Positions 1 through 5,789 of a DNA stretch of 7,629 nucleotides are shown here, one piece after another. Origin of the DNA: CAZPFP01 sp964585895 (GTDB taxonomy: Bacteria > Patescibacteriota > Microgenomatia > PFEM01 > JAHIFH01). Location of the stretch: positions 1 to 7,629 of the forward strand of contig CAZPFP010000029.1 of NCBI GenBank assembly GCA_964585895.1, read 5' to 3'. How positions within the stretch are numbered: the first letter of the stretch is position 1; the number at the start of each line of letters is the position of its first letter. A model generated the notes under the pieces. That model did no database searches. It saw only the letters and a program-made list of their open reading frames with translations, and was not told the origin of the DNA. Both the position numbers and the translations under genes were made by a program.

Positions 1-2
1 AA

Positions 3-875
3 ATGAATTGGATGAGATTCAAATGGTTTTATTTTTTACTCTCGGCAGTTGTTCTTGTGCCGGGGATTGTTTCCATGGTCTTGTTTGGATTGCAGCCAGC
101 CATTGATTTCACTGGCGGGAGTTTATTGGAGCTGAGGACGGAGAGTCCTCTTGATATTAAAGAAGCTGAACAGATAATGGTTGACCAAGGCTTTGAGATT
201 TCGTCAATTCAGCCATCAGGTGAAAACCAAATTTTGATTCGTCTCCAGCCAATTGAAAAAGAAGGAGCAGAACAGATTAAGACAGTTATCACCGAGAAAT
301 TTAATCAAGAGCCGGAGGAAATTCGTTTTGAAACAGTTGGTCCCACTTTAGGTAAAGAGCTGATTAAAAAAACAATTTGGGCAATTATCTTAGCGGCCGG
401 TTTTATTCTGGCTTATGTGGCTTGGCGGTTTAAAGACACGAAATTCGGGGTTTGTGCCATTTTAGCCATGTTTCATGATACTTTTATTCTTCTTGGCACG
501 TTTTCTATCCTTGGTCATTTTTTTGGGGTTGAAGTTGACACTTTGTTTGTGACCGCTGTCTTAACCATTCTTTCTTTTTCGGTTCACGATACGGTAGTGG
601 TTTATGATCGGATTCGAGAATCACAAAAATTATTACCCAAGACCTCTTTTGAAGATTTGGTGAATAAAGCGGTGACTGAGACCTTGAGTCGGTCCGTTAA
701 CAACTCAATGACAATTATTTTTATGTTAATTGCCTTGCTTCTTCTAGGGGGAGCAACGATTAAATGGTTTGTCTTTGCTTTGCTGATTGGGACGATTGCC
801 GGGACTTATTCTTCCACTTTTACGGCCGCACCGCTTTTGGTGGTTTGGGATAAATTGGCCAAAAGAAAAAAGTAA
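3..875 (+). CDS. secF: Protein translocase subunit SecF
   Basis: SecF works with SecD in the cytoplasmic membrane, using the proton motive force to help SecYEG-translocated proteins complete export. The 290-residue protein has the family layout. A first membrane segment (about residues 8-30) leads into DFTGG at 35-39. A periplasmic domain of roughly 80 residues follows and ends in VGPTLGKEL (112-120). Five further hydrophobic segments fill about 124-281, with the conserved HD pair at 158-159, HDTVVVYDRIRE at 195-206 in the fourth segment, and RSVNNS at 230-235. The ATG at 3 fits the family N-terminus, which begins only a few residues before the first membrane helix, so the gene looks complete although only two bases precede it. 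secD normally lies immediately upstream and would be off the left edge (inference). The stop is 7 bases from the end of the convergent gene at 883. No strong terminator hairpin is visible between them. Confidence 0.96.
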   Translation: MNWMRFKWFYFLLSAVVLVPGIVSMVLFGLQPAIDFTGGSLLELRTESPLDIKEAEQIMVDQGFEISSIQPSGENQILIRLQPIEKEGAEQIKTVITEKFNQEPEEIRFETVGPTLGKELIKKTIWAIILAAGFILAYVAWRFKDTKFGVCAILAMFHDTFILLGTFSILGHFFGVEVDTLFVTAVLTILSFSVHDTVVVYDRIRESQKLLPKTSFEDLVNKAVTETLSRSVNNSMTIIFMLIALLLLGGATIKWFVFALLIGTIAGTYSSTFTAAPLLVVWDKLAKRKK

Positions 876-882
876 AAAGAGG

Positions 883-1095
883 TTATTCTTCTATTGGCGG
901 TCTTCTTACTTGATTTAACCAGACCCTAAAATACTTTATAGGATTACCTGACATTCGAGCTCTCATTCTTTCGAGGTATTCTTGATATTCTTTTGTAAAT
1001 CTAACCGGTCTTACTTTTAACTCATCAGGAGAGAGGGAATATAAACCAGGTTCAAGTTTTTTTAAGCCAGTTTCTCTTTTTACTTCTGGACTCAT
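883..1095 (-). CDS. Unrecognised small basic protein (70 aa)
   Basis: I do not recognise this protein. It has 70 residues, is rich in Lys, Arg, Glu and Pro, has no membrane segment, no cysteines and no signal peptide, and so is probably cytosolic. The N-terminal half contains LEPGLYSLSPDELKVRP. A likely helix follows (about 34-48, FTKEYQEYLERMRARM), then an aromatic and basic tail (KYFRVWLNQVRRPP) ending in IEE. The main evidence that it is real is its promoter: a near-consensus -35/-10 pair with 17-bp spacing lies directly upstream on the same strand, and its -10 box ends 6 bases before the ATG. There is no Shine-Dalgarno, so the message may be leaderless. It is convergent with secF (7-base gap) and divergent from the DUF4349 gene. 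The basic, helical composition would allow nucleic-acid or ribosome binding, but nothing in the sequence demonstrates it. Confidence 0.6.
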   Translation of the reverse strand: MSPEVKRETGLKKLEPGLYSLSPDELKVRPVRFTKEYQEYLERMRARMSGNPIKYFRVWLNQVRRPPIEE

Positions 1096-1101
1096 ATAAA
1101 A

Positions 1102-1130
1102 AATATATCACTTTAATTAATTGGCGTCAA
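1102..1130 (-). promoter_or_regulatory. Promoter of the 70-aa gene, near-consensus with extended -10
   Basis: Read on the minus strand, TTGACG (1130-1125) and TATATT (1107-1102) are separated by exactly 17 bases. Each hexamer matches the sigma-70 consensus at 5 of 6 positions. TGA immediately before the -10 box gives a TGn extended -10. The -10 box ends 6 bases before the ATG at 1095, so a start site 7 bases downstream would fall on the A of the start codon and give a leaderless mRNA. This is the best promoter in the window. Confidence 0.7.
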
Positions 1131-1146
1131 GATAGTCCCTCTTGAC
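1126..1146. repeat. Inverted repeat GTCAAG-N9-CTTGAC spanning two divergent -35 boxes
   Basis: A perfect 6-bp inverted repeat, with arms 1126-1131 and 1141-1146, overlaps the -35 boxes of the promoters for the 70-aa gene (minus) and the DUF4349 gene (plus). The symmetry may simply come from two -35 boxes facing apart (each contains TTGAC). It could also be an operator for a dimeric regulator controlling both genes. The sequence alone does not decide between these. Confidence 0.5.
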
Positions 1147-1173
1147 TTAAAAGAAAAATTGCTTCAAGATAAT
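1142..1173 (+). promoter_or_regulatory. Probable promoter of the DUF4349 gene
   Basis: TTGACT (1142-1147) is a 5-of-6 match to the -35 consensus. The best -10 is GATAAT (1168-1173), also 5 of 6, but with a long 20-bp spacer. TATAAG at 1174-1179 is a poorer alternative. If GATAAT is used, the start site would lie about 2-3 bases before the ATG at 1183. The non-ideal spacing lowers confidence. Confidence 0.4.
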
Positions 1174-1182
1174 TATAAGAAA

Positions 1183-2106
1183 ATGACAAAGATAGTTAAT
1201 TGGATAAAAAGAAATAAGTTACTCACATTAATAATAATTGTTTTTCTGCTTTTTATTGTTGAAAAATTCCTTCCTGGTTATTTTTTGAGTATAAAGCCCT
1301 TGCAAAAAACTCTTCAGGCACCGATGAATGAATCTGGTGTAGGTGAAGATATGGTTCTGACTCCTTCAGCTGATCGGGGCGGGGTTGGGATTGTCCCTAT
1401 TCCTGAACCTGATTATGCGCCGACTGAAACAGAAGAGCGTTTAGTAGTTGAAGAATCTTCAATGTCGATGGTGGTTTCTGATGTTCGCGAAACCAGTGAC
1501 AAAGTGATTGACCATATTAAAAGTGTTGGTGGCTATATGGTTAACACTTCCTTAGTTAATCCTGAAGAAGCGCCTTTTGCGACTGTCACCGTTCGTGTTC
1601 CCGCAGAAAATCTTCGTTCGGCTTTAGATTATTTCCGCTCTTTGGCAGTAAAAGTAACTTCTGAGAAGATTAAGGGTACTGATGTTACTGATGAATATGT
1701 TGATATTGAAGCAAGACTGGCTACTTTAGAGAAAACCAAAGCTAAGTTTGAAGAGATTATGGACAAGGCCACTCAAGTTCAGGATATTCTTAATGTCCAG
1801 CGACAGTTAATCTATATTCAAGACCAAATTGATGCTCTTAAAGGCAGGCAGAAATATCTTGAGCAAACGGCCAAGATGGCAAAGATTACGGTTTATCTTT
1901 CTACTGATGAATTTGCTTTGCCCTATGCGCCGACTGAAGCTTTTCGACCAAAAGTTATCTTTAAGCTGGCGGTTCGCTCTTTAGTAGGAACTTTGAGGAG
2001 CGTTGCCAGAGTTTTGATTTGGATTGGAGTTTACGCCATTATTTGGATTCCGGTGGCTTTGGTTGTCTTCTTTGTTTGGAAGTGGTGGCAGAAAAGAGCT
2101 TCCTAA
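1183..2106 (+). CDS. DUF4349 domain-containing membrane protein
   Basis: DUF4349 proteins are membrane-anchored and widespread in bacteria; their molecular role is not settled. This 307-residue copy has a basic N-terminus followed by a membrane segment (about 13-26). A Pro/Glu-rich linker reaches residue 85. The family core starts at RLVVEESSMSMVV (86 onward) and includes VTVRVPAENLRSALDYF. Next come a long coiled coil (about 174-230, from DIEARLATLEKTKAKFEE to KYLEQTAKM) and ITVYLST. A C-terminal membrane segment (about 277-302) ends in a short basic tail (KWWQKRAS). Both ends therefore probably sit in the membrane, with the coiled coil outside the cell. I chose the ATG at 1183 because it follows a GATAAT-like -10; an in-frame TTG at 1159 would add eight residues. 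The gene diverges from the 70-aa gene and converges on the RNHCP gene with 9 bases between stops. Family assignment is firm; function is open. Confidence 0.9.
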   Translation: MTKIVNWIKRNKLLTLIIIVFLLFIVEKFLPGYFLSIKPLQKTLQAPMNESGVGEDMVLTPSADRGGVGIVPIPEPDYAPTETEERLVVEESSMSMVVSDVRETSDKVIDHIKSVGGYMVNTSLVNPEEAPFATVTVRVPAENLRSALDYFRSLAVKVTSEKIKGTDVTDEYVDIEARLATLEKTKAKFEEIMDKATQVQDILNVQRQLIYIQDQIDALKGRQKYLEQTAKMAKITVYLSTDEFALPYAPTEAFRPKVIFKLAVRSLVGTLRSVARVLIWIGVYAIIWIPVALVVFFVWKWWQKRAS

Positions 2107-2115
2107 ATTAAGGTT

Positions 2116-2424
2116 TCATTCTATCGGAAACTGAGAAAGTTTGGCAATTTTTTCTTTGTTATCTTCAAGAGCAACTTTATTAAATCTTTTGTAACCACAT
2201 TTTTGACAGTGATAAAGTATTTGCCATTTCCCTTTTCTTTTGGTGACGCCAATTGGCTTCATTAATCCGCCACACTCTTTTTTCCTATCTCCAGGAAATA
2301 CATCAATGTGTTTACTGAAAAGACAGTTTGGACAATGGTCAGTATAGCCGGTGCCTTCAACTTTTGTTCCACAGACTTCACAAACAAAATCCTCAGCTTT
2401 TTTAATGAATTTTTTTGGTTGCAT
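2116..2424 (-). CDS. RNHCP domain zinc-ribbon protein
   Basis: This 102-residue protein matches the RNHCP family, small proteins of unknown function with several zinc-binding cysteine pairs. Visible knuckles are CEVCG (15-19), HCPNC (30-34), C51 within KKECGGLMKPIG, and CQKCG (73-77). PGDRK (44-48) and the closing NKVALEDN (82-89) are also family features. The residues that name the family (RN before HCP) are replaced by TD here (TDHCP, 28-32), while all cysteines remain, so zinc binding should be intact. The ATG lies 9 bases after the cca stop on the same strand, and no promoter or Shine-Dalgarno is visible in that gap, so co-transcription with cca is likely. This suggests, without proving, a role in RNA or translation. 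It is probably cytosolic; there is no signal or membrane segment. Confidence 0.88.
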   Translation of the reverse strand: MQPKKFIKKAEDFVCEVCGTKVEGTGYTDHCPNCLFSKHIDVFPGDRKKECGGLMKPIGVTKRKGKWQILYHCQKCGYKRFNKVALEDNKEKIAKLSQFPIE

Positions 2425-2433
2425 TGGAGACTG

Positions 2434-3852
2434 TTAACTTACTTGAGTTAGCTTTTTCCCGATGACTTTGATTCTTTTGAGAAGATATTTTTTTTCGTTT
2501 TTTTTCTTATCCTCAACTATTTCTTCAAATAATTGGCTTAAAATTTTGCCCACCCCCGGCCCCGGGCGAATCTTTAAGATTTTCATGACGTCGTTGCCAT
2601 TGATCTTCAAATCAGTAACCAAGAAAGGTTGTTTTTGGACTTCGATCAGTTTTTTCTTAAATCTTTCGAAGCGCCAAGAAGTTTCTCTGGCGCCGCCACC
2701 CAGCCGATCCGCTCGCCTAAGTTCCAACATATCAGTCAGATTTTCTTTACCCACGTTTCTAATAAAGCGGCGAATGGCTTTATCAGTCTGCCTTTCATCC
2801 ACGCTAAATTGATGCCAGCGAACGAGGGTAACCAATCTTTTTTCGTCCTTTTTAGAAAATCTCAATCGCTTGGCAATATTTCTGGCAATGGAAGTGCCGA
2901 CAACTTCATGGTTGTAGAAAGTAATTGTCCCTTTTTTATCTTTGCCAGCAACAATTGGTTTGCCTATATCATGAATAAGAATGGCTAGATTGACAATTGG
3001 GTCTTTGGACTGACTGGCTTTGAGTGATTTGACTGCATGAGTACCAACATCGTCAAGGTGGTGCCGCCCCGGGCTTTTTTGTTCAACGCCAAACATTTTT
3101 TCTGCTTCCGGGAGAATTTCTTCTGCTAAACCGGAGTTGCGCAAAATCATATAGCCATCAGCGGCATAATTACTAATAAGAATTTTAAAAAGCTCTTGTC
3201 GAATTCTTTCTGAACTAATTTTGTCAATCAGAGAGGCATTTTTTTTAATTGCCTGAAAAGTTTTTTTTTCAATCGTAAAACCCAATTGGGCCGCAAATCG
3301 AACGGCTCTCATCATTCTTAAAGCGTCTTCGGTAAATCTTTTTTCTGGCTCGCCAACTGCCTTGACAATTTTCTTTTTAAAATCTTTTTGACCATCAAAA
3401 AGATCAATTAATACCAGTGATTTCTTATTCCATTTACCTTCTTTGAATTTTGGTCCAACGACAATAGCGTTAAAGGTGAAATCTCTTCTCTGCAAGTCAT
3501 CTTCCAGCTTCTTGCCCCATTTGACTTCATCCGGTCTGCGTTTATCAGAATAACCCCATTCGGTTCGGTAAGTGGTGATTTCATAAACCTCCTCACCTCT
3601 TTTAGTTTTTAAAGAAATGCCGACAGTACCAAAAAGATTGTCATAAAAAGAGTCATCAAATAAAGCTTGGATAATTTCAGGAGTGGCATTGGTAGTAAAG
3701 TCGCAATCAACTGGCACTTTATTTTGAAGTAAATTTCTTACTCCAGCGCCGACCAAATAGATTTCATAACCCTGCTTAGTAATTTTTAAAAAGGTATTTT
3801 TAACTTCTTTGGGGATTTTCTGACTGAATTTTTCTGGAAGTTTTTTTCTCAT
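2434..3852 (-). CDS. cca: CCA-adding tRNA nucleotidyltransferase with HD domain
   Basis: This enzyme builds or repairs the 3' CCA end of tRNAs from CTP and ATP without a template. From the ATG at 3852 it has 472 residues. The class II nucleotidyltransferase head has VGAGVRN at 34-40 and the metal-binding pair D49/D51 (VDCDFTT). TTYRTE follows, then the EDDLQRRDFTFNA block with RRD at 122-124. The DALRMMRAVRFAAQLGF block is at about 176-192, and ERIRQEL follows in the neck domain. A C-terminal HD phosphohydrolase domain has ILIHDIGKP with H294/D295. The usual GGxVRD is here GAGVRN, a departure close to the active site, although the catalytic aspartates are kept. An upstream in-frame ATG at 3891 would add 13 residues (MGLYEPKAKYHIR), but these are encoded by a GC-rich hairpin-like intergenic motif and precede the family start, so I prefer 3852. 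The RNHCP gene follows 9 bases downstream. Confidence 0.94.
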   Translation of the reverse strand: MRKKLPEKFSQKIPKEVKNTFLKITKQGYEIYLVGAGVRNLLQNKVPVDCDFTTNATPEIIQALFDDSFYDNLFGTVGISLKTKRGEEVYEITTYRTEWGYSDKRRPDEVKWGKKLEDDLQRRDFTFNAIVVGPKFKEGKWNKKSLVLIDLFDGQKDFKKKIVKAVGEPEKRFTEDALRMMRAVRFAAQLGFTIEKKTFQAIKKNASLIDKISSERIRQELFKILISNYAADGYMILRNSGLAEEILPEAEKMFGVEQKSPGRHHLDDVGTHAVKSLKASQSKDPIVNLAILIHDIGKPIVAGKDKKGTITFYNHEVVGTSIARNIAKRLRFSKKDEKRLVTLVRWHQFSVDERQTDKAIRRFIRNVGKENLTDMLELRRADRLGGGARETSWRFERFKKKLIEVQKQPFLVTDLKINGNDVMKILKIRPGPGVGKILSQLFEEIVEDKKKNEKKYLLKRIKVIGKKLTQVS

Positions 3853-3858
3853 CCTGAT

Positions 3859-3864
3859 ATGATA
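3859..3864 (-). promoter_or_regulatory. Possible -10 box for cca
   Basis: TATCAT on the minus strand ends 6 bases before the preferred cca ATG at 3852, the same spacing as at the 70-aa gene. No recognisable -35 lies 16-18 bases upstream (the hexamer there is GATTAT), and there is no TGn extension. It is therefore weak on its own and is listed because it repeats the pattern of a -10 box abutting the start codon. Confidence 0.25.
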
Positions 3865-3900
3865 CTTCGCCTTCGGCTCGTATAATCCCATAATTGGTTA

Positions 3901-3909
3901 TGGTATTAT
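3901..3909 (+). promoter_or_regulatory. Probable extended -10 promoter of recJ
   Basis: TGG followed by TATTAT (3904-3909) forms an extended -10 element. It ends 9 bases before the recJ ATG at 3919, putting the start site near 3916 with a leader of about 3 bases. No -35 is visible, which extended -10 promoters tolerate. A perfect TATAAT also occurs at 3881-3886 on this strand, lacking both a -35 and a TGn; using it would give a leader of about 26 bases. The region is shared with the divergent cca start. Confidence 0.4.
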
Positions 3910-3918
3910 GATAGCACA

Positions 3919-5565
3919 ATGCGCTGGCGAATTCTAAATCAAATCAAAGCTAAAAACTCAAAACAGAGGAGAGAAGAAATCATTAAAGCCCTTTTTGAGA
4001 ATCGTGGCTTAAAAACTACTAAGCACCGAGAAGAATTTTTAAATCCTAAAAATCCCTATAAATTAACTCCAAAAGAAATAGGTATTTCCTCAGTTCAATT
4101 AATTAAAGCGCTTAAAAGAATCAAGAAAGCGATTAAAAACAAGGAAAAAGTGATTGTTTATGGTGATTATGATACTGACGGCGTTTGCGCCACCGCTATT
4201 ATGTGGGAAGCTTTAAATAGGTTAGGTGCGGAAGTAATGCCCTATATTCCTCAAAGAGAAGAAGGTTATGGTTTGAAAGTTGAGGTGATTGACCGGATGG
4301 CTAAAGATGGGGTGAAGTTAATTATGACTGTTGATCAGGGAATTGTTCATTCTCGCCAAGTGAGTCATGCCAAGAAACTAGGAGTGGAGGTAATAATTAC
4401 TGACCACCATCAGCCAGGCGGAAAAAAGCCGAGAACAGTTGCCCTTATTCATACCACCGACTTGGCCGGGGCGGGGGTGGCTTGGTTTTTGGCTAATTGG
4501 TTAACGAAGAAAATTAATCCCAAGAAAAAACCACATGGATTAGATTTAGCCACCATCGGGACAATTACGGATATGGTGCCTCTGGTCGGGCCGAACCGCT
4601 CAATAGTTAAATTCGGCCTGAAGTCGGTTAGGAAAACCAAGCGTCTTGGTTTGCTGTCGCTTTATCAATTCGCCGGCATTGACAAAGAAAAAATTGGTGC
4701 TTATGAGGTTGGTTTTATTATTGGCCCTCGGATTAACGCCAGTGGGAGGATGGATGACCCGATGGAGGCTTTGCGTTTAGTTTGCACTCGGGATGAGGAT
4801 AGAGCCATTAGTTTGGCCCAGAAAATTAACCGGAAAAATAAAGAGCGTCAAGAATTGACGAGGCAAACATCAATTCATGCTCGCAATCTTTGGTTAAAAC
4901 AAGATGGCCAAAGCGCCTTGATTTTTGTTTATCATCAGTCCTATGAACACGGTGTGGTTGGTTTGGTGGCGAGTAAACTTAAGGATGAATTTTATCGACC
5001 GGCGGTAGTTTTGGCACCCAGAAAGGACTTTTGGGTGGCCTCGGCACGGTCAGTTGATGAATTTAATATTGTTGAAGCGATTCGGGAGTTGAAGAATCTT
5101 ATTGGTGAACATGGTGGACATAAAAGAGCAGCAGGATTTAGTGTTGCATCTGAAAAACTGGAGGAGGTTAAAAAGCGATTAGTTAACAATGCGGAAAAAA
5201 GTTTAGATAAGTCTAAGTTAACGCCAAGACTGGAAATTGATGCTGAAGTGGAATTAACTGATTTGAATCTGGCTTTTTATCAAGAATTGGAGAAATTTGC
5301 TCCTTTTGGGATGGGTAATTCTCAGCCTGTTTTTGTTAGCCGGCAAGTAATGGTCTCGAATCTAAAGGCAGTCGGCGCTGAAAGACAGCACCTTAAATTT
5401 TGGGTTAGTGGTTTTGAGGCAATTGCTTTTGGCAAAGGAGATTTATTACCTCAATTATCTCCGGATAAGCCCGTTGACATTGCTTTTAATTTCTTACTTA
5501 ATAGGTGGAATAATCGGGAGAAGTTGGAACTTCGAGTGAAAGATATCAAAAAAATTCACGATTAA
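3919..5565 (+). CDS. recJ: Single-stranded-DNA-specific exonuclease RecJ
   Basis: RecJ degrades single-stranded DNA 5' to 3' in recombination, mismatch and base-excision repair, using Mn or Mg at a DHH-type phosphoesterase site in the cytoplasm. All expected motifs are present in the 548 residues. YGDYDTDG carries D83, D85 and D87. VDQG is at 138-141. The DHH triad is at 162-164, and DLATIGTITD at 209-218. GPRINASGR is at 269-277. The DHHA1 signature GEHGGHKRAAGF is at 396-407, and the OB-fold segment PFGMGNSQPVF starts at 462. VDQG is a mild variant of the usual VDxG. The length is close to the roughly 570 residues typical of the family, so nothing major is missing. The ATG at 3919 follows an extended -10 box and has no Shine-Dalgarno. 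The gene diverges from cca and is followed by the tandem repeat array. Confidence 0.96.
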   Translation: MRWRILNQIKAKNSKQRREEIIKALFENRGLKTTKHREEFLNPKNPYKLTPKEIGISSVQLIKALKRIKKAIKNKEKVIVYGDYDTDGVCATAIMWEALNRLGAEVMPYIPQREEGYGLKVEVIDRMAKDGVKLIMTVDQGIVHSRQVSHAKKLGVEVIITDHHQPGGKKPRTVALIHTTDLAGAGVAWFLANWLTKKINPKKKPHGLDLATIGTITDMVPLVGPNRSIVKFGLKSVRKTKRLGLLSLYQFAGIDKEKIGAYEVGFIIGPRINASGRMDDPMEALRLVCTRDEDRAISLAQKINRKNKERQELTRQTSIHARNLWLKQDGQSALIFVYHQSYEHGVVGLVASKLKDEFYRPAVVLAPRKDFWVASARSVDEFNIVEAIRELKNLIGEHGGHKRAAGFSVASEKLEEVKKRLVNNAEKSLDKSKLTPRLEIDAEVELTDLNLAFYQELEKFAPFGMGNSQPVFVSRQVMVSNLKAVGAERQHLKFWVSGFEAIAFGKGDLLPQLSPDKPVDIAFNFLLNRWNNREKLELRVKDIKKIHD

Positions 5566-5593
5566 AATTGCAAAATATTCCCACAAAAGATAG

Positions 5594-5729
5594 AATAAGG
5601 AGTACCTTGTTTCTCATTAGCGCTCGAAATAAGGAGTACCTTGTTTCTCATTAGCGCTCGAAATAAGGAGTACCTTGTTTCTCATTAACATTCGAAATAA
5701 GGAGTACCTTGTTTCTCATTAACATTCGA
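5594..5729 (+). repeat. Four tandem 34-bp hairpin-forming repeats
   Basis: Four head-to-tail units with an exact 34-base period lie at 5594-5627, 5628-5661, 5662-5695 and 5696-5729. Units 1 and 2 are identical; units 3 and 4 are identical to each other; the two pairs differ at three positions within the linker (TTAGCGCTCG against TTAACATTCG). Each unit carries an imperfect palindrome: GAAATAAGG, loop AGTA, then CCTTGTTTC. As RNA this is a 9-bp stem with one U-G pair and a tetraloop; unit 1 has a slightly weaker outer stem. Because units are tandem, each 3' arm can also pair with the next unit's 5' arm across a 12-base linker, giving two mutually exclusive folds. AAGGAG, a perfect Shine-Dalgarno-like sequence, occurs in every unit, whereas no gene start here has one. 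Function unknown: candidates are a REP-like palindromic element, protein-binding sites, or an mRNA 3' end or leader structure between recJ and aspS. Confidence 0.95.
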
Positions 5730-5779
5730 AATAAGAACCATACGCCTTTGGCGTAGAACTTTGTTTTTCACTAGCTCGA
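5730..5779 (+). repeat. Fifth, expanded repeat unit with GC-rich apical hairpin
   Basis: A degenerate fifth unit of 50 bases keeps the outer arms (AATAAG at the left, CTTTGTTTTTCACTAG then CTCGA at the right), but its central GAGTA is replaced by 23 bases. The new centre contains a perfect stem TACGCC (5741-5746), loop TTT, GGCGTA (5750-5755). The outer arms can still pair weakly around it, and the linker has lost GC. A T-rich stretch (CTTTGTTTTT, 5759-5768) follows 3 bases after the stem, so it might act as a weak terminator or attenuator 22 bases before aspS; the stem is short and the T-run interrupted, so that reading is tentative. Confidence 0.7.
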
Positions 5780-5789
5780 AATCAAAACT

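Noticed and set aside
866..890. Bidirectional terminator between secF and the convergent 70-aa gene
   Set aside because: The region is A-rich but has no stem of convincing length followed by a T-run on either strand.
2462..2988. Two overlapping plus-strand reading frames of 116 and 119 codons
   Set aside because: They lie entirely antisense to the well-conserved cca coding sequence and their translations (runs of Phe and Ser) resemble no protein family.
3853..3891. N-terminal 13-residue extension of the CCA enzyme from the ATG at 3891
   Set aside because: The residues precede the family's usual start, are encoded by a CG-rich intergenic-type motif, and a -10-like box lies inside this stretch just before the ATG at 3852. 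Not excluded entirely.
5594..5729. Tiling short reading frames on the minus strand of the repeats (ATG overlapping TAA as TAATG)
   Set aside because: Each frame is 22 codons and the stop-start overlap follows automatically from the 34-base period (69 = 2 x 34 + 1). No ribosome-binding site precedes them on that strand.
5594..5779. CRISPR array
   Set aside because: The 34-bp units abut with no unique spacers, the linkers are themselves repeated, and there are no cas genes nearby.
5594..5779. Replication origin iterons
   Set aside because: There are no DnaA-box-like runs, no replication initiator gene and no AT-rich unwinding region distinct from the surroundings; the neighbours are recJ and aspS.
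5566..5789. T-box riboswitch or Asp attenuator leader for aspS
   Set aside because: There is no T-box core sequence, the mini-frames have no Asp codons, and the structure is repeated rather than a single antiterminator/terminator pair.
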